Shown here: positions 28,307 to 39,935 of the stretch, piece after piece | Layout of the letters: every line of letters starts with the position of its first letter | How positions within the stretch are numbered: the stretch's first letter is position 1 | Program-made: the position numbers and the translations under genes | Source of the DNA: Bacteroides sp. | Lineage (GTDB): Bacteria; Bacteroidota; Bacteroidia; Bacteroidales; Bacteroidaceae | Reading direction: 5' to 3' | Length of the DNA: 42,184 nt | Assembly: GCA_021202275.1 (NCBI GenBank) | Contig: JAJQDI010000008.1 | Location: 1 to 42,184, forward strand | Notes under the pieces: model-generated | What the model was told of the DNA's origin: nothing | The model's input: the letters and a program-made list of their open reading frames with translations, nothing else | Databases searched by the model: none

Positions 28307-28448
28307 TTCTTGAAAAAATAGTGTTTTGTTTTTGGCTGTCTACTTTTCTGTCTTCAACTCTCCCACCGGAAAATTTACTCAACCTGTATAGCTATCCAAT
28401 AAACTAAAACGAAATTAATGTTTACTGTAACCTAATCGCTTTTATAAA
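28307..28448 (-). other. 142-base gap between rpsL and rpsG
   Basis: I see no promoter match and no convincing hairpin. Its location corresponds to the S7 control site of the E. coli str operon, so it may hold a diverged version of that site; this is position-based inference. Confidence 0.3.
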
Positions 28449-28850
28449 TTATTTCTTTTTAGCCGGAGCTGCTTGTCCGGGCTTGGGACGTTTAGCACCA
28501 TATTTTGAACGTCTTTGTGTACGTCCGGCAACCCCTGCCGTATCCAATGTACCGCGAACAATATGATAACGCACCCCCGGAAGGTCTTTTACACGACCGC
28601 CTCTTACCAATACGATAGAGTGTTCCTGCAGGTTGTGTCCTTCACCCGGGATGTAAGAGTTCACCTCTTTCTGATTGGTCAGACGAACACGAGCTACTTT
28701 ACGCATGGCAGAGTTTGGTTTTTTCGGAGTAGTAGTATATACTCTCACGCAAACCCCACGTCTTTGAGGACAAGAATCCAGTGCGGGAGATTTACTTTTC
28801 TCCACCAGCACAGTCCGCCCTTTTCTTACTAATTGCTGAATTGTAGGCAT
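28449..28850 (-). CDS. rpsL: 30S ribosomal protein S12 (uS12)
   Basis: S12 is part of the decoding centre. The sequence has [40 protein letters not shown] and [19 protein letters not shown]. The two lysines changed in streptomycin-resistant mutants (in TPKKPNS and GRVKDLPG) are wild type. The 133 residues end in a Lys-rich tail (APAKKK). It has its own strong promoter upstream at 28915-28945. Confidence 0.99.
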   Translation of the reverse strand: MPTIQQLVRKGRTVLVEKSKSPALDSCPQRRGVCVRVYTTTPKKPNSAMRKVARVRLTNQKEVNSYIPGEGHNLQEHSIVLVRGGRVKDLPGVRYHIVRGTLDTAGVAGRTQRRSKYGAKRPKPGQAAPAKKK

Positions 28851-28914
28851 TTTTGATTAAACTTTTAATTTATATGATTATTATATTAATTTCGCAACTA
28901 TACATTTTGGGCTG

Positions 28915-28945
28915 CAAAGTTACAAATAATATTTGAATAATCAAT
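28915..28945 (-). promoter_or_regulatory. Promoter of the rpsL-led ribosomal operon
   Basis: On the minus strand TAACTTTG (28915-28922) matches the Bacteroidota -7 box exactly, and ATTG (28942-28945) lies 19 bases upstream as the -33 element. The -7 box is 64 bases before the rpsL ATG. It should drive rpsL, rpsG, fusA and at least part of the S10-spc-alpha genes. Confidence 0.7.
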
Positions 28946-28963
28946 GCACTACGTTTTTTTTCT

Positions 28964-29272
28964 TTATGCTTCTCCTTTTACATTTGTGATAGGAGGAATA
29001 ATCTGTGCGTCAGGAAGACGGATGGGACCGCATGATCTTTCATATTTAGAGATATTATCTTCCAGAGCACGTAACAGCCTTTTCGCATGTTCAGGTGCCA
29101 GAATGATCCGTGACTTAACTCCTGCCTTAGGAACTCCCGGCATCACGCGTACAAAATCTAAAATAAATTCCGAACTTGAATGTGTGATAATAGCCAGGTT
29201 AGCATACGTACCCTGAGCGACGTCTTCTTTCAATTCAATCTGTAATTGATTATCATTACTGTTGCTTTCCAT
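28964..29272 (-). CDS. DUF3467 family protein of unknown function
   Basis: The 102-residue protein matches the small DUF3467 family found in Bacteroidota and some other bacteria; its function is not known. A Ser/Asn-rich start is followed by LQIELKEDVAQGTYANLAII and SEFILDFVRVMPGVPKAGVK, then SRIILAPEHAKRLLRALEDN, a probable amphipathic helix. There is no signal peptide or transmembrane helix, so it is cytosolic. It lies between the rpoC terminator and the rpsL promoter and has its own candidate -7 box, so it may be a separate short transcript. The position suggests, without proving, a link to transcription or translation. Confidence 0.85.
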   Translation of the reverse strand: MESNSNDNQLQIELKEDVAQGTYANLAIITHSSSEFILDFVRVMPGVPKAGVKSRIILAPEHAKRLLRALEDNISKYERSCGPIRLPDAQIIPPITNVKGEA

Positions 29273-29330
29273 ATAAATAATTATTATTTAACTTATACCA
29301 ATAACGCATCTCCATCTAAATGCAGTGGGA

Positions 29331-29338
29331 CAAATATA
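29331..29338 (-). promoter_or_regulatory. Possible -7 box for the DUF3467 gene
   Basis: TATATTTG on the minus strand matches TAnnTTTG and lies 58 bases before the start codon. A good -33 element is not seen at the right spacing. Confidence 0.4.
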
Positions 29339-29423
29339 AGATTTTTCTTTTACTAAAAGTATGACTTATTCAATAAACCACTGCAAATTACCTGATTATT
29401 AATTCTTATCTGATCCCTTACAA

Positions 29424-29456
29424 AAAAGGGGACATGTAAAAATCATGTCCCCTTTT
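29424..29456 (-). terminator. Intrinsic terminator after rpoC
   Basis: Thirteen perfectly paired bases (29424-29436 with 29444-29456, core GGGGACATG) enclose a seven-base loop. The stem ends in TTTT with two further T on the minus strand, 26 bases past the rpoC stop. It ends the tuf/secE-to-rpoC segment. Confidence 0.85.
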
Positions 29457-29481
29457 CTTCTTATAGTAAAAAAGCAAATTC

Positions 29482-32400
29482 TTATTCTACATCATTGTAA
29501 TCAAGAACTGTCTTTTTATTTGCCAATATACGATCGTATTCCTCTTTAGAACCGACAATGATCTTATCAAATTCACGCTGACCTGTACCGGCCGGGATCA
29601 GGTGCCCACAGATCACATTCTCCTTCATTCCTTCCAGACGGTCTACCTTACCATTGATAGCAGCTTCATTAAGCACTTTGGTTGTTTCCTGGAACGAAGC
29701 AGCTGACATAAAGCTCGAAGTCTGAAGAGCGGCACGCGTGATACCTTGCAGGATCTGACGTGAAGTTGCAGGAACTGCATCTCTCACTTCCACAGGTTTG
29801 AGGTCACGACGTTTCAACATACTGTTCTCGTCTCTGAGTTTACGTGCGGTAACGATCTGTCCGGGTTGCATGGTCTGGGAATCTCCACCATCCACCACGA
29901 CTTTTTTGCCCCAGATACGGTCATTCTCTTCCATGAATTCCAGTTTGTCCACAACCTGTTGTTCCAGGAAGCGGGTATCTCCCGGCTCATCGATCTCTAC
30001 CTTACGCATCATCTGACGCACAATGATCTCAAAGTGCTTATCATTTATCTTCACACCTTGCAGACGATATACATCCTGTACTTCATTCACAATATATTCC
30101 TGTACGGCAGTAGGACCTTTAATGGCCAGGATATCCGCCGGAGTAGTAGCTCCGTCAGATAAAGGAGTACCTGCACGCACATAGTCATTCTCCTGTACAA
30201 GGATTTGTTTAGACAATGCCACCAGGTATTTTTTCACTTCACCTGTTTTGGAAGTCACGATGATCTCACGGTTACCACGTTTGATCTTACCCATCGTAAT
30301 TTCACCGTCAATTTCCGATACGACTGCCGGATTGGATGGATTACGCGCTTCGAACAATTCAGTAACACGTGGAAGACCTCCTGTGATATCCCCTGCTTTA
30401 CCTACGGCACGCGGGATCTTCACAATTACTTCTCCTGCTTTCACTTTCTGTCCGTTCTCAATAACCACGTGTCCTCCTACCGGAAGATTGTATGTACATA
30501 TCAGATCCCCGTTTTCTGTAAGGATATGAGCCGAAGGAACTTTGGTTTTGTCCTTGGATTCAATGATAATGATCTCACGCAAACCGGTCGCTTCATCGGA
30601 TTCCACTTTGTAAGTCACGTTCTCAATGACTCCTTCAAATTCGATCTTACCTGTAGCCTCCGTTATAATAACCGCGTTAAACGGATCCCATTTGGCGATC
30701 TGTTTTCCCTTTTCTACCACTTCTCCATCTACCGCGTAGAGAGTAGATCCGTAGGGTACATTCTGGGTAGAGAGTACAATGCCTGTATTTACATCTACAA
30801 ACCGTACTTCTGCCAAACGTCCTACAACCACTTTAGCTGATTCCCCGGATTCATCTACTGTATCTACCGTACGAAGTTCTTCGAACTCGAGACGGGCTTT
30901 ATTCTTAGCTACGATACTTGCATTGGCTGCTATATTCGCAGCAGTACCTCCGGCGTGGAAGGTACGTAGAGTCAGCTGTGTACCCGGCTCCCCGATAGAT
31001 TGAGCAGCGATCACACCTACTGCTTCCCCTCTCTGAACCATGGCGTTTGTAGCCAGATTACGTCCATAACATTTGGCACAAACTCCCTTCTTGGATTCGC
31101 AGGTAAGTACCGAACGTATCTCTACACTTTCAATCGGAGATTGTTGTATCTTCTTAGCTACATCTTCGGTAATCTCTTCTCCTCCTTCAACCAGCATTTC
31201 ACCGGTATTCGGATGAATAATGTCATGTACGGATACACGACCCAAAATACGTTCATATAGCGTGGCGATCACTTCATCGTTGTTCTTTAAATCTGTACAA
31301 ACCAGACCCCGCAACGTGCCGCAATCCTCTTCATTTACAATCACATCATGTGATACATCTACCAGACGACGGGTCAGATATCCGGCATCCGCTGTTTTCA
31401 AAGCAGTATCGGCCAAACCTTTACGTGCACCGTGTGTAGAAATAAAATATTCAAGTACCGAAAGTCCCTCTTTAAAGTTCGACAAGATCGGGTTTTCAAT
31501 GATCTGTCCACCTTCCGCACCCGCTTTCTGAGGCTTCGCCATCAAACCACGCATACCTGAGAGCTGACGGATCTGTTCTTTCGAACCACGGGCACCCGAA
31601 TCAAGCATCATATATACCGAATTGAATCCCTGATCGTCGGTTGAAATGGTTTTCATCAGGATAGTAGAAAGTTCGGAGTTCACATGTGTCCAGATATCAA
31701 TTACCTGATTGTAACGTTCGTTGTTGGTGATGAAACCCATATTATAGTTATTGATCACCTGTTCAACCTCCTCATCTCCTTTCTTTACCAGTTCATCTTT
31801 TTCTTTCGGAATAATGATATCATCCAGGTTAAAGGACAATCCTCCCTGGAAAGCCATCTTATATCCTAAGTCTTTGATACCATCCAGGAAATCGGCTGTA
31901 CGCGCCACACCACATACCTTAATCACATCTCCAATAATATCGCGTAACGATTTCTTAGAGATAACTATATTGATGTATCCTACTTCCGCAGGAACAATTT
32001 CATTTACGATCACACGTCCGACAGACGTTTCACGCATAACAGTTACAATGTTTCCTTCTTCGTCGATATCTTTCACCAATACTTTTACCGGTGCATGGAT
32101 ATCTACTTTTCCTTCATTATAGGCGATCATTGCCTCTTCAGGACCATAGAAAGTAAGGCCTTCCCCTTTGGCTCCCTGACGAAGTTTGGTAATGTAATAC
32201 AGACCCAACACCATATCCTGAGAAGGAACCGTGATCGGCGCTCCATTGGCCGGATTAAGAATATTGTGTGAAGCCAGCATCAACATCTGGGCTTCCAATA
32301 TGGCTTCATGACTCAAAGGCAAATGCACCGCCATCTGGTCTCCGTCGAAGTCAGCGTTAAAGGCTGTACAGGCCAACGGGTGCAATTGGATCGCTTTTCC

Positions 32401-33765
32401 TTCGATCATTTTCGGCTGGAAAGCCTGGATACCCAAACGGTGCAAAGTCGGCGCACGGTTCAGCAATACCGGATGACCTTTCATTACATGTTCCAGGATA
32501 TCCCAGATAACTACTTCTTTACGATCTACTATTTTTTTCGCAGATTTTACGGTCTTTACAATACCTCTTTCGATCAGTTTACGGATCACAAAAGGCTTAT
32601 AAAGTTCCGCAGCCATCAACTTAGGAATACCACATTCGTGCATTTTCAGTTCCGGCCCCACGACGATTACCGAACGGGCGGAATAGTCTACACGTTTACC
32701 CAACAGATTCTGACGGAAACGTCCCTGCTTACCTTTCAAACTATCCGATAATGACTTCAGAGGACGGTTGGCATCTGTTTTAACAGCGCTGGATTTACGT
32801 GAGTTATCAAAAAGCGAGTCCACAGATTCCTGCAACATACGTTTTTCGTTACGCAGGATCACTTCGGGCGCTTTGATCTCGATCAGTCTCTTCAGACGGT
32901 TGTTACGAATAATTACCCGACGATACAGATCGTTCAAATCAGAAGTAGCGAAACATCCTCCGTCCAATGGTACCAGCGGACGCAGTTCGGGCGGGATAAC
33001 CGGCACAATGCGCACAATCATCCACTCCGGTTTATTGCGTCCACGGGATGCACGGAAAGATTCTACGACCTGCAATCTCTTCAACGCTTCGTTCTTACGC
33101 TGTTGAGAAGCATCGTTACTGGCACGGTGTCTCAACTCATACGAAAGGGCATCCAGATCCAGACGGGCAAGCAGATCAAAGATTGCCTCCGCACCCATCT
33201 TCGCGATAAATTTATTCGGATCGTTATCTTCCAGATATTGATTATCTTTAGGTAATGTTTCCAGGATATCCAGATATTCTTCTTCAGACAACAAATCGTA
33301 TTCCGCAATACCATCTTCTGCTTTTACGCCAGCCTGTATAACGACATAACGTTCGTAGTAGATAATAGAATCCAGTTTCTTGGTAGGAAGTCCCAACAGA
33401 TAACCGATCTTATTAGGCAAAGAACGGAAATACCAGATATGTGCAACAGGCACAACCAACTGGATATGTCCCATACGCTCGCGACGTACCTTCTTTTCTG
33501 TTACTTCAACCCCACAACGGTCACAAACAATTCCTTTGTAACGAATACGTTTGTATTTACCACAATGGCATTCGTAATCCTTGATAGGACCAAAAATACG
33601 CTCACAGAACAATCCGTCCCGCTCGGGTTTGTATGTACGGTAATTGATGGTTTCAGGCTTCAATACTTCCCCGCTGGAATTCTCAAGGATTTCTTCCGGA
33701 GAAGCCAGACCGATTGAGATTTTTGAGAAGTTATTCTTTATCTTATTTTCTTTTCTAAAAGCCAT
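29482..33765 (-). CDS. rpoC: RNA polymerase beta-prime subunit
   Basis: Beta-prime forms the catalytic cleft with beta. The N-terminal zinc ribbon shows Cys66, Cys68, Cys81 and Cys84. The active-site motif NADFDGD is at residues 470-476 with its three magnesium-binding aspartates. The second zinc site is around [15 protein letters not shown], followed by the trigger-loop region [16 protein letters not shown]. The 1,427-residue length is normal for this phylum. It starts 72 bases after rpoB and is followed by a strong terminator. Confidence 0.99.
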   Translation of the reverse strand: MAFRKENKIKNNFSKISIGLASPEEILENSSGEVLKPETINYRTYKPERDGLFCERIFGPIKDYECHCGKYKRIRYKGIVCDRCGVEVTEKKVRRERMGHIQLVVPVAHIWYFRSLPNKIGYLLGLPTKKLDSIIYYERYVVIQAGVKAEDGIAEYDLLSEEEYLDILETLPKDNQYLEDNDPNKFIAKMGAEAIFDLLARLDLDALSYELRHRASNDASQQRKNEALKRLQVVESFRASRGRNKPEWMIVRIVPVIPPELRPLVPLDGGCFATSDLNDLYRRVIIRNNRLKRLIEIKAPEVILRNEKRMLQESVDSLFDNSRKSSAVKTDANRPLKSLSDSLKGKQGRFRQNLLGKRVDYSARSVIVVGPELKMHECGIPKLMAAELYKPFVIRKLIERGIVKTVKSAKKIVDRKEVVIWDILEHVMKGHPVLLNRAPTLHRLGIQAFQPKMIEGKAIQLHPLACTAFNADFDGDQMAVHLPLSHEAILEAQMLMLASHNILNPANGAPITVPSQDMVLGLYYITKLRQGAKGEGLTFYGPEEAMIAYNEGKVDIHAPVKVLVKDIDEEGNIVTVMRETSVGRVIVNEIVPAEVGYINIVISKKSLRDIIGDVIKVCGVARTADFLDGIKDLGYKMAFQGGLSFNLDDIIIPKEKDELVKKGDEEVEQVINNYNMGFITNNERYNQVIDIWTHVNSELSTILMKTISTDDQGFNSVYMMLDSGARGSKEQIRQLSGMRGLMAKPQKAGAEGGQIIENPILSNFKEGLSVLEYFISTHGARKGLADTALKTADAGYLTRRLVDVSHDVIVNEEDCGTLRGLVCTDLKNNDEVIATLYERILGRVSVHDIIHPNTGEMLVEGGEEITEDVAKKIQQSPIESVEIRSVLTCESKKGVCAKCYGRNLATNAMVQRGEAVGVIAAQSIGEPGTQLTLRTFHAGGTAANIAANASIVAKNKARLEFEELRTVDTVDESGESAKVVVGRLAEVRFVDVNTGIVLSTQNVPYGSTLYAVDGEVVEKGKQIAKWDPFNAVIITEATGKIEFEGVIENVTYKVESDEATGLREIIIIESKDKTKVPSAHILTENGDLICTYNLPVGGHVVIENGQKVKAGEVIVKIPRAVGKAGDITGGLPRVTELFEARNPSNPAVVSEIDGEITMGKIKRGNREIIVTSKTGEVKKYLVALSKQILVQENDYVRAGTPLSDGATTPADILAIKGPTAVQEYIVNEVQDVYRLQGVKINDKHFEIIVRQMMRKVEIDEPGDTRFLEQQVVDKLEFMEENDRIWGKKVVVDGGDSQTMQPGQIVTARKLRDENSMLKRRDLKPVEVRDAVPATSRQILQGITRAALQTSSFMSAASFQETTKVLNEAAINGKVDRLEGMKENVICGHLIPAGTGQREFDKIIVGSKEEYDRILANKKTVLDYNDVE

Positions 33766-33837
33766 ACGATTATGATTAAATAATTTGCAAATATGCCCGG
33801 ATCTCTCACCTCATAAAGAGGCTGAAGCGATCCTTTA

Positions 33838-36800
33838 TTATTCCAGGTTAATGCTTAAGCCCAAACCTCTCAATTCATGTAACAATACATTCAGAGATTC
33901 CGGTATACCGGCCTGTGGCATCGGTTCACCCTTAACGATAGCTTCATAAGCTTTGGATCGGCCTATCACATCATCCGATTTAATAGTCAGGATCTCTTGC
34001 AGAATGTGAGAAGCTCCAAACGCTTCAAGCGCCCATACCTCCATTTCTCCGAAACGCTGTCCACCAAATTGTGCTTTACCTCCCAAAGGCTGCTGAGTGA
34101 TCAAAGAGTAAGGTCCGATGGAACGGGCATGCATCTTATCTTCTACCATGTGGCCCAACTTCAGCATATAAGTTACCCCTACTGTAGCGGGTTGGTCAAA
34201 CTGTTCACCTGTGCCACCATCGCATAAATAGGTCTTACCAAACCTGGGAAGTCCGGCTTTATCTGTCCATTCGCTTATATCCTCCAGAGAAGCCCCATCA
34301 AAAATAGGCGTAGCGAATTTCACTCCCAGTTTCTTACCGGCTGCACCCAGTACCGCTTCGAAGATCTGTCCCAGGTTCATACGGGAAGGTACCCCCAATG
34401 GATTCAGAACAATGTCTACCGGTGTACCATCCGAAAGGAAAGGTATATCTTCCTGGCGAACGACACGAGATACAATACCCTTGTTACCGTGACGTCCTGC
34501 CATCTTATCACCTACACCGATCTTACGTTTTTTGGCAATATATACTTTAGCCATCTGGATAATTCCTGCGGGAAGTTCATCACCAATTGTAATGGCAAAC
34601 TTCTTCCGTTTCATTTCCGCATCCAGTTCCTTGTATTTCTTCAGGAAGTTCAGGATCAATTGACGGATCAACTGATCCGTATGCTCATCGCCTGTCCATC
34701 CGCTCAATTGTACAGCTGTGAAATCCAAAGAATCAAAATCAGAAGGATTGAACTTAGCCCCTTTGGATATCACCTCAGCACCCAGATAATCTTTCACTCC
34801 TTGTGACACTTTATCTTCAGTCAGGGTCATCAGTTTTTTAACCAGGATCCTCTTCAGATCAGCGACTTTAGATTCAAACTCATCATCAATCTTAGGCAAT
34901 AAGGCCTTATCGGCAAGCTTGGAACTGCGGTTCTTGATCACACGCGAGAATAACTTCTTATCAATAACCACCCCTTGCAAAGAAGGTGAGGCTTTCAAGG
35001 AAGCGTCTTTCACATCGCCTGCTTTATCTCCAAAGATCGCACGCAACAGCTTTTCTTCCGGAGAAGGATCAGATTCTCCTTTCGGAGTGATCTTACCGAT
35101 CAGGATATCTCCCGGCTGGATACGCGCCCCAATCCGGACAATACCATTTTCATCCAGGTCTTTGGTGGCTTCTTCACTTACATTCGGAATATCAGAGGTC
35201 AGTTCTTCCATACCCCGTTTGGTCTCACGGACTTCCAGAGCATATTCTTCTACATGAATAGAAGTCAGCAGGTCTTCACGAACCACACGTTCGTTCAATA
35301 CAATGGCATCCTCGTAGTTATATCCTTTCCATGGCATATAAGCCACCAACAGGTTTTTACCTAACGCCAATTCGCCTTTTTCCGTAGAATAACCTTCTGT
35401 CAGTATCTGACCTTCTACCACTCGATCACCTTTCTCACAGATCGGCCGGAGGTCAATAGTCATATTCTGGTTGGTCTTGCGGAATTTAGGAATGTTATAT
35501 TCTTTCAGCGCAGGTTCGAAGCTTACAAAATCTTCTTCCTCCGTTCTGTCATATAATATACGGATGGTTGTAGCATCTACATAATCTACGACCCCTTCTT
35601 CTTCCGCAACAATTTGTGTACGGGAATCCTGTACCAATTGTTTCTCAATACCTGTTCCTACTACCGGAGCCTCGCTACGTAACAAAGGAACGGCCTGACG
35701 CATCATGTTCGATCCCATCAGCGCACGGTTCGCATCGTCATGCTCCAGGAAAGGAATCAGCGAAGCAGCGATAGAAGCGATCTGCTGAGGAGCTACGTCC
35801 ATCAATTCTACTTCCGATGGTTCTACTACCGGATAGTCGGCATCTTTACGTGCTTTCACACGTGTCCGGATAAACCCGCCTTCATCGTTCAAAGGTGCAT
35901 TTCCCTGAGCAATGATCCGACTCTCCTCCTCTTCTGCGGTCAGATAAACCACTCCTTTGTCAGAGATGTCGACCTTTCCATTTTCCACCTTACGATAAGG
36001 AGTTTCAATAAAGCCCAGATCATTGATCTTCGCATATACACACAGGGAAGAGATCAGACCAATGTTGGGCCCTTCCGGGGTTTCGATCGGACAAAGACGT
36101 CCATAATGTGTATAGTGTACGTCACGCACCTCAAATCCCGCACGCTCACGGGAAAGTCCACCAGGTCCCAGTGCAGACATACGTCTTTTGTGTGTGATCT
36201 CTGCCAGTGGATTGGTCTGATCCATGAACTGTGAAAGAGCGTTCGTTCCAAAGAAGCTGTTGATCACAGAAGAGATCGTTTTCGCATTGATCAGATCAAT
36301 GGGAGTGAATACCTCATTGTCACGTACGTTCATACGTTCACGTATGGTACGGGACATACGGGCCAGTCCTACAGCGAACTGATTGGACAACTGCTCCCCT
36401 ACGGTACGTACACGACGGTTGCTCAGGTGGTCAATATCATCCACATCCGCTTTTGAATTGATCAATTCGATCAGGTACTTTATGATCTCAATGATATCTT
36501 CTTTTGTCAGGACACGCACGTCCATATCTGTAGAGAGATTCAGTTTCTTATTGATCCTGTATCTTCCCACATCACCCAGATTATATCTCTTTTCGGAAAA
36601 GAAAAGATTGTTAATTACTTCACGCGCACTCGCATCATCCGCGGGGTCCGCATTACGAAGCTGTCTGTAAATATACAATACTGCTTCTTTTTCCGAATTA
36701 CTCGGGTCTTTCTGAAGCGTATTGTATATGATAGAAAAGTCAGACTGGTTTTGCTCTTCCTTATGGATCAGGATACTGCTTACCCCTGATTCTATGATCT

Positions 36801-37650
36801 CATCTATGTGTTCCGGTTCAATGATAGTTTCACGGTCAATGATCACCTCATTACGTTCAATAGAAACCACTTCACCGGTATCTTCATCTACAAAGTCTTC
36901 AATCCAGGTCTTCAATACACGTGCCGCAAGTTTACGTCCTACGACTTTCTTCAGATTAGTCTTGTTGACTTTCACATCTTCGGCGAGATTGAAAATCTCA
37001 AGTATATCCTTATCGTTCTCAAAACCGATCGCTCTTAACAAAGTGGTTACAGGGAGTTTTTTCTTACGGTCAATATATGCGTACATGACATTATTGATAT
37101 CCGTAGCAAACTCTATCCATGAACCTTTGAAAGGAATGATACGAGCCGAATATAGTTTGGTTCCGTTGGCGTGTACGCTTTGTCCAAAGAATACACCCGG
37201 CGAACGATGAAGCTGAGACACTACGACACGTTCGGCACCATTTATCACAAATGTTGCCTTGTCGGTCATATAAGGTATAGGTCCCAGAAAAACATCTTGA
37301 ATTACCGTATCAAAATCCTCATGATCCGGATCGGTACAATACAGTTTAAGTTTTGCTTTCAGGGGAACACTATAAGTGAGCCCACGCTCTATACAATCGT
37401 CAATGGTATAACGCGGCGGATCAATATAGTAATCAAGAAACTCGAGTACAAAATTGTTTCTTGTATCAGCAATTGGGAAGTTTTCGGCAAAAACTTTATA
37501 CAATCCCTCATTCTTACGCTTTTCAGGGGGAGTGTCTAATTGTAAAAAGTCCCGGAATGACTTCAATTGTACTTCCAGAAAATCCGGATATTGCAGGGGA
37601 TTTTTAGTCGAAGCAAAATTAACTCTTTGGTTTACAGTATTTGAAGACAT
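33838..37650 (-). CDS. rpoB: RNA polymerase beta subunit
   Basis: Beta is the other half of the catalytic centre and the rifampicin target. The rifampicin region (about residues 469-495, [12 protein letters not shown] then [14 protein letters not shown]) has the sensitive-type residues at the usual resistance positions: Asp477, His487 and Ser492. Conserved C-terminal motifs include [15 protein letters not shown] and [20 protein letters not shown]. The 1,270-residue length is shorter than in E. coli (1,342) and usual for Bacteroidota. It begins 105 bases after rplL, behind a terminator-like hairpin. Confidence 0.99.
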   Translation of the reverse strand: MSSNTVNQRVNFASTKNPLQYPDFLEVQLKSFRDFLQLDTPPEKRKNEGLYKVFAENFPIADTRNNFVLEFLDYYIDPPRYTIDDCIERGLTYSVPLKAKLKLYCTDPDHEDFDTVIQDVFLGPIPYMTDKATFVINGAERVVVSQLHRSPGVFFGQSVHANGTKLYSARIIPFKGSWIEFATDINNVMYAYIDRKKKLPVTTLLRAIGFENDKDILEIFNLAEDVKVNKTNLKKVVGRKLAARVLKTWIEDFVDEDTGEVVSIERNEVIIDRETIIEPEHIDEIIESGVSSILIHKEEQNQSDFSIIYNTLQKDPSNSEKEAVLYIYRQLRNADPADDASAREVINNLFFSEKRYNLGDVGRYRINKKLNLSTDMDVRVLTKEDIIEIIKYLIELINSKADVDDIDHLSNRRVRTVGEQLSNQFAVGLARMSRTIRERMNVRDNEVFTPIDLINAKTISSVINSFFGTNALSQFMDQTNPLAEITHKRRMSALGPGGLSRERAGFEVRDVHYTHYGRLCPIETPEGPNIGLISSLCVYAKINDLGFIETPYRKVENGKVDISDKGVVYLTAEEEESRIIAQGNAPLNDEGGFIRTRVKARKDADYPVVEPSEVELMDVAPQQIASIAASLIPFLEHDDANRALMGSNMMRQAVPLLRSEAPVVGTGIEKQLVQDSRTQIVAEEEGVVDYVDATTIRILYDRTEEEDFVSFEPALKEYNIPKFRKTNQNMTIDLRPICEKGDRVVEGQILTEGYSTEKGELALGKNLLVAYMPWKGYNYEDAIVLNERVVREDLLTSIHVEEYALEVRETKRGMEELTSDIPNVSEEATKDLDENGIVRIGARIQPGDILIGKITPKGESDPSPEEKLLRAIFGDKAGDVKDASLKASPSLQGVVIDKKLFSRVIKNRSSKLADKALLPKIDDEFESKVADLKRILVKKLMTLTEDKVSQGVKDYLGAEVISKGAKFNPSDFDSLDFTAVQLSGWTGDEHTDQLIRQLILNFLKKYKELDAEMKRKKFAITIGDELPAGIIQMAKVYIAKKRKIGVGDKMAGRHGNKGIVSRVVRQEDIPFLSDGTPVDIVLNPLGVPSRMNLGQIFEAVLGAAGKKLGVKFATPIFDGASLEDISEWTDKAGLPRFGKTYLCDGGTGEQFDQPATVGVTYMLKLGHMVEDKMHARSIGPYSLITQQPLGGKAQFGGQRFGEMEVWALEAFGASHILQEILTIKSDDVIGRSKAYEAIVKGEPMPQAGIPESLNVLLHELRGLGLSINLE

Positions 37651-37696
37651 TTGTCAATGGATTTGTAGAACTTATTTTGAAATATATACACAAAAA

Positions 37697-37730
37697 GGTT
37701 AAGAACCCTTTTTAAAAAGGGCTCTTAACC
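37697..37730 (-). terminator. Terminator-like attenuator between rplL and rpoB
   Basis: Two 17-base arms (37697-37713 and 37714-37730) are complementary with one A-C mismatch; the central T/A bases form the loop. On the minus strand the stem is followed by five T. It lies 25 bases past the rplL stop and 46 bases before rpoB, where partial termination would let L7/L12 be made in excess over RNA polymerase, as known in E. coli. Confidence 0.75.
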
Positions 37731-37755
37731 GAAGTACCTGTTAAACAGGCAGTTG

Positions 37756-38148
37756 TTATTTAAGTTCAACTTCAGCTCCAGCTTCTTCCAATGTTTTCTT
37801 CAATGATTCTGCTTCGTCTTTAGCCAAACCTTCTTTCACTACACTCGGAGCACCGTCAACCATGTCTTTAGCCTCTTTCAGACCCAGACCACAGCATTCT
37901 TTAACTGCTTTTACAACCTGAAGTTTAGCTGAACCAGCGCTCTTCAATACTACATCGAATGAAGTTTTTTCTTCTTCTGCAGCAGCACCGCCAGCAGCAG
38001 GACCAGCAGCAACAGCAACAGCTGCAGCAGCAACAGCTGCAGCAGCGGGTTCAATACCATATTCATCTTTCAGGATAGTTGCAAGTTCATTAACCTCTTT
38101 TACTGTCAAGTTAACTAATTGTTCCGCAAGAGCTTTCAAATCTGCCAT
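37756..38148 (-). CDS. rplL: 50S ribosomal protein L7/L12 (bL12)
   Basis: L7/L12 forms the multi-copy stalk that recruits translation GTPases. The N-terminal dimerisation part ([20 protein letters not shown]) is joined by an Ala/Gly-rich hinge (about residues 33-58) to the C-terminal domain, with [40 protein letters not shown] and [15 protein letters not shown]. The 130-residue length is slightly above E. coli's because of the long hinge. It lies 45 bases after rplJ. Confidence 0.99.
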   Translation of the reverse strand: MADLKALAEQLVNLTVKEVNELATILKDEYGIEPAAAAVAAAAVAVAAGPAAGGAAAEEEKTSFDVVLKSAGSAKLQVVKAVKECCGLGLKEAKDMVDGAPSVVKEGLAKDEAESLKKTLEEAGAEVELK

Positions 38149-38193
38149 TTTTGTATGATTTTAATTGTTTAATTACTAAATAAATTTGTTTGA

Positions 38194-38706
38194 TTATCTT
38201 TCACCAAGTGTTTTAAGTACTCCGTGAATGGTGTTGCCACCGGATTGGAGAGCAGAAACCACATTCTTGGCCGGAGATTGCAGCAAAGCAATAACTTCGG
38301 CAATAACTTCGTTCTTACTCTTGATGCTAACAAGCGCATCGAGCTGATCCGCTCCTACATAGAAACCTTCTTCTGCATATGCAGCTTTCAGTCCCGGTAT
38401 GCCCTCTTTGGCTTTACTTTTGATCAATTTGGCTGGCTCATTTGCCACATTCGTGAACATGATCGCAGTAGTACCTTTCAAAGAACCGTAAAGAGCAGAA
38501 TAGTCTGTATCCAGACTTTCCAGTGCTTTCTGAAGCAAAGTGTTCTTTACAACCATCAGTTTGATGCCTTGTTTGAAACATTCTCTTCTCAGATCACTGG
38601 TAGCAGCCGCATTCAACGCAGTTGTATCGACCAGATAAAAATGGCCGAACTGTCCGATGGTAGCAGCAATTTCTGCAATGATTGTATTTTTATCTTCCTT
38701 TCTCAT
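38194..38706 (-). CDS. rplJ: 50S ribosomal protein L10 (uL10)
   Basis: L10 anchors the L7/L12 stalk to 23S rRNA. The N-terminal domain shows RKEDKNTIIAEIAATIGQF and LRRECFKQGIKLMVVKNTLL. The C-terminal helix that binds L7/L12 dimers is short (NVVSALQSGGNTIHGVLKTL), as expected for 170 residues. It lies only 14 bases after rplA, so the long L10 leader RNA known in E. coli and Bacillus cannot be in this gap. Confidence 0.98.
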   Translation of the reverse strand: MRKEDKNTIIAEIAATIGQFGHFYLVDTTALNAAATSDLRRECFKQGIKLMVVKNTLLQKALESLDTDYSALYGSLKGTTAIMFTNVANEPAKLIKSKAKEGIPGLKAAYAEEGFYVGADQLDALVSIKSKNEVIAEVIALLQSPAKNVVSALQSGGNTIHGVLKTLGER

Positions 38707-38720
38707 TGTTACTCTAGTTA

Positions 38721-39419
38721 TTAGATTTCTTCAACGGTTTTCGGGTCAATTTTAATTCCCCTACTCATCGTACTAGAAAGATAAATACTTTTGATGTATG
38801 TACCTTTGGCTGCTGTAGGTTTTAATTTGAGCAACGTAGCGATAAATTCTTTCGCATTATCGCGGATCTTATCTGCCTCAAAAGAAACCTTACCAATAGA
38901 AGTATGAACAATACCGGTCTTATCTACTTTAAAGTCGATCTTACCCTGTTTCACCTCTTTCACAGCTTTTGCTACATCCATTGTCACAGTACCACTTTTA
39001 GGATTAGGCATCAATCCACGAGGACCGAGCACACGTCCAAGGGCACCAATTTTACCCATAATAGATGGCATAGTGATGATCACATCAATATCAGTCCATC
39101 CACCTTTGATCTTATCAATATATTCGTCAAGACCCACATAGTCGGCACCAGCTTCTTTAGCAGCAGCTTCAGCATCCGGTGTACACAGTACCAATACACG
39201 TACTTCTTTACCAGTTCCGTGAGGAAGCGAAACCACTCCTCTCACCATCTGGTTAGCTTTACGCGGATCAACACCCAGACGTACATCGATATCTACAGAC
39301 GCATCAAATTTGCTGAAAGTAATTTCTTTCACCAAAGATGCAGCCTCTTTCAGTGAGTATGCTTTCCCTGCTTCAATCTTCTCTGCAGCCAACTTTTGAT
39401 TTTTTGTCAGTTTACCCAT
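38721..39419 (-). CDS. rplA: 50S ribosomal protein L1 (uL1)
   Basis: L1 forms the mobile stalk by the E site and represses the L11 operon in other bacteria. Marks are [59 protein letters not shown] (about residues 128-146) and [18 protein letters not shown]. The 232-residue length is normal. It lies 15 bases after rplK. Confidence 0.99.
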   Translation of the reverse strand: MGKLTKNQKLAAEKIEAGKAYSLKEAASLVKEITFSKFDASVDIDVRLGVDPRKANQMVRGVVSLPHGTGKEVRVLVLCTPDAEAAAKEAGADYVGLDEYIDKIKGGWTDIDVIITMPSIMGKIGALGRVLGPRGLMPNPKSGTVTMDVAKAVKEVKQGKIDFKVDKTGIVHTSIGKVSFEADKIRDNAKEFIATLLKLKPTAAKGTYIKSIYLSSTMSRGIKIDPKTVEEI

Positions 39420-39434
39420 TCTAATTGAAGTTTA

Positions 39435-39878
39435 TTAATTATTAACCGGGAACTCACCCTTAACAGTGATACCCATACTTCTGGCTGTTCCGGCAACCAT
39501 TTTCATAGCTGCGTCTAACGTAAAGCAGTTTAAGTCCACCATTTTATCCTCAGCGATGGCACGAACCTGATCCCAGGTCAATTCCGCAACCTTCTTTCTG
39601 TTAGGTTCGGCAGAACCGCTTTTTATCTTAGACACTTCAAGCAACTGAATAGCTACGGGAGGGGTCTTTATGACAAAATCGAAAGATTTATCTGCGTAAT
39701 AAGTGATAATTACCGGTAATACTTTACCTGCTTTATCCTGGGTTCTGGCGTTGAATTGCTTGCAAAACTCCATGATATTGATCCCTTTCGAACCTAATGC
39801 AGGTCCTACTGGGGGAGATGGGTTTGCAGCGCCTCCTTTAATCTGTAATTTGATTAGTCCAGCAACTTCTTTAGCCAT
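39435..39878 (-). CDS. rplK: 50S ribosomal protein L11 (uL11)
   Basis: L11 lies at the base of the factor-binding stalk and is needed for the stringent response through RelA-type enzymes. The Pro-rich segment [20 protein letters not shown] (about residues 17-36) and the C-terminal rRNA-binding domain ([20 protein letters not shown], then MGITVKGE) are diagnostic. The length is 147 residues. It lies 57 bases after nusG. Confidence 0.99.
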   Translation of the reverse strand: MAKEVAGLIKLQIKGGAANPSPPVGPALGSKGINIMEFCKQFNARTQDKAGKVLPVIITYYADKSFDFVIKTPPVAIQLLEVSKIKSGSAEPNRKKVAELTWDQVRAIAEDKMVDLNCFTLDAAMKMVAGTARSMGITVKGEFPVNN

Positions 39879-39935
39879 TTTTTTATTGATTTATATATAA
39901 ACACTAATAAAGAACAATCCTGCGTAACACCAGTC

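Noticed and set aside
28500..28800. Streptomycin-resistance changes in rpsL
   Set aside because: Both relevant lysines are present.
30205..30840. 211-codon plus-strand frame inside rpoC
   Set aside because: Antisense to conserved rpoC sequence, with no start signal or known motif.
36160..36250. Rifampicin-resistance changes in rpoB
   Set aside because: The residues at the usual resistance positions are the sensitive type.
35740..37210. Several 95-165-codon plus-strand frames inside rpoB
   Set aside because: All are antisense to conserved rpoB codons and have no family resemblance.
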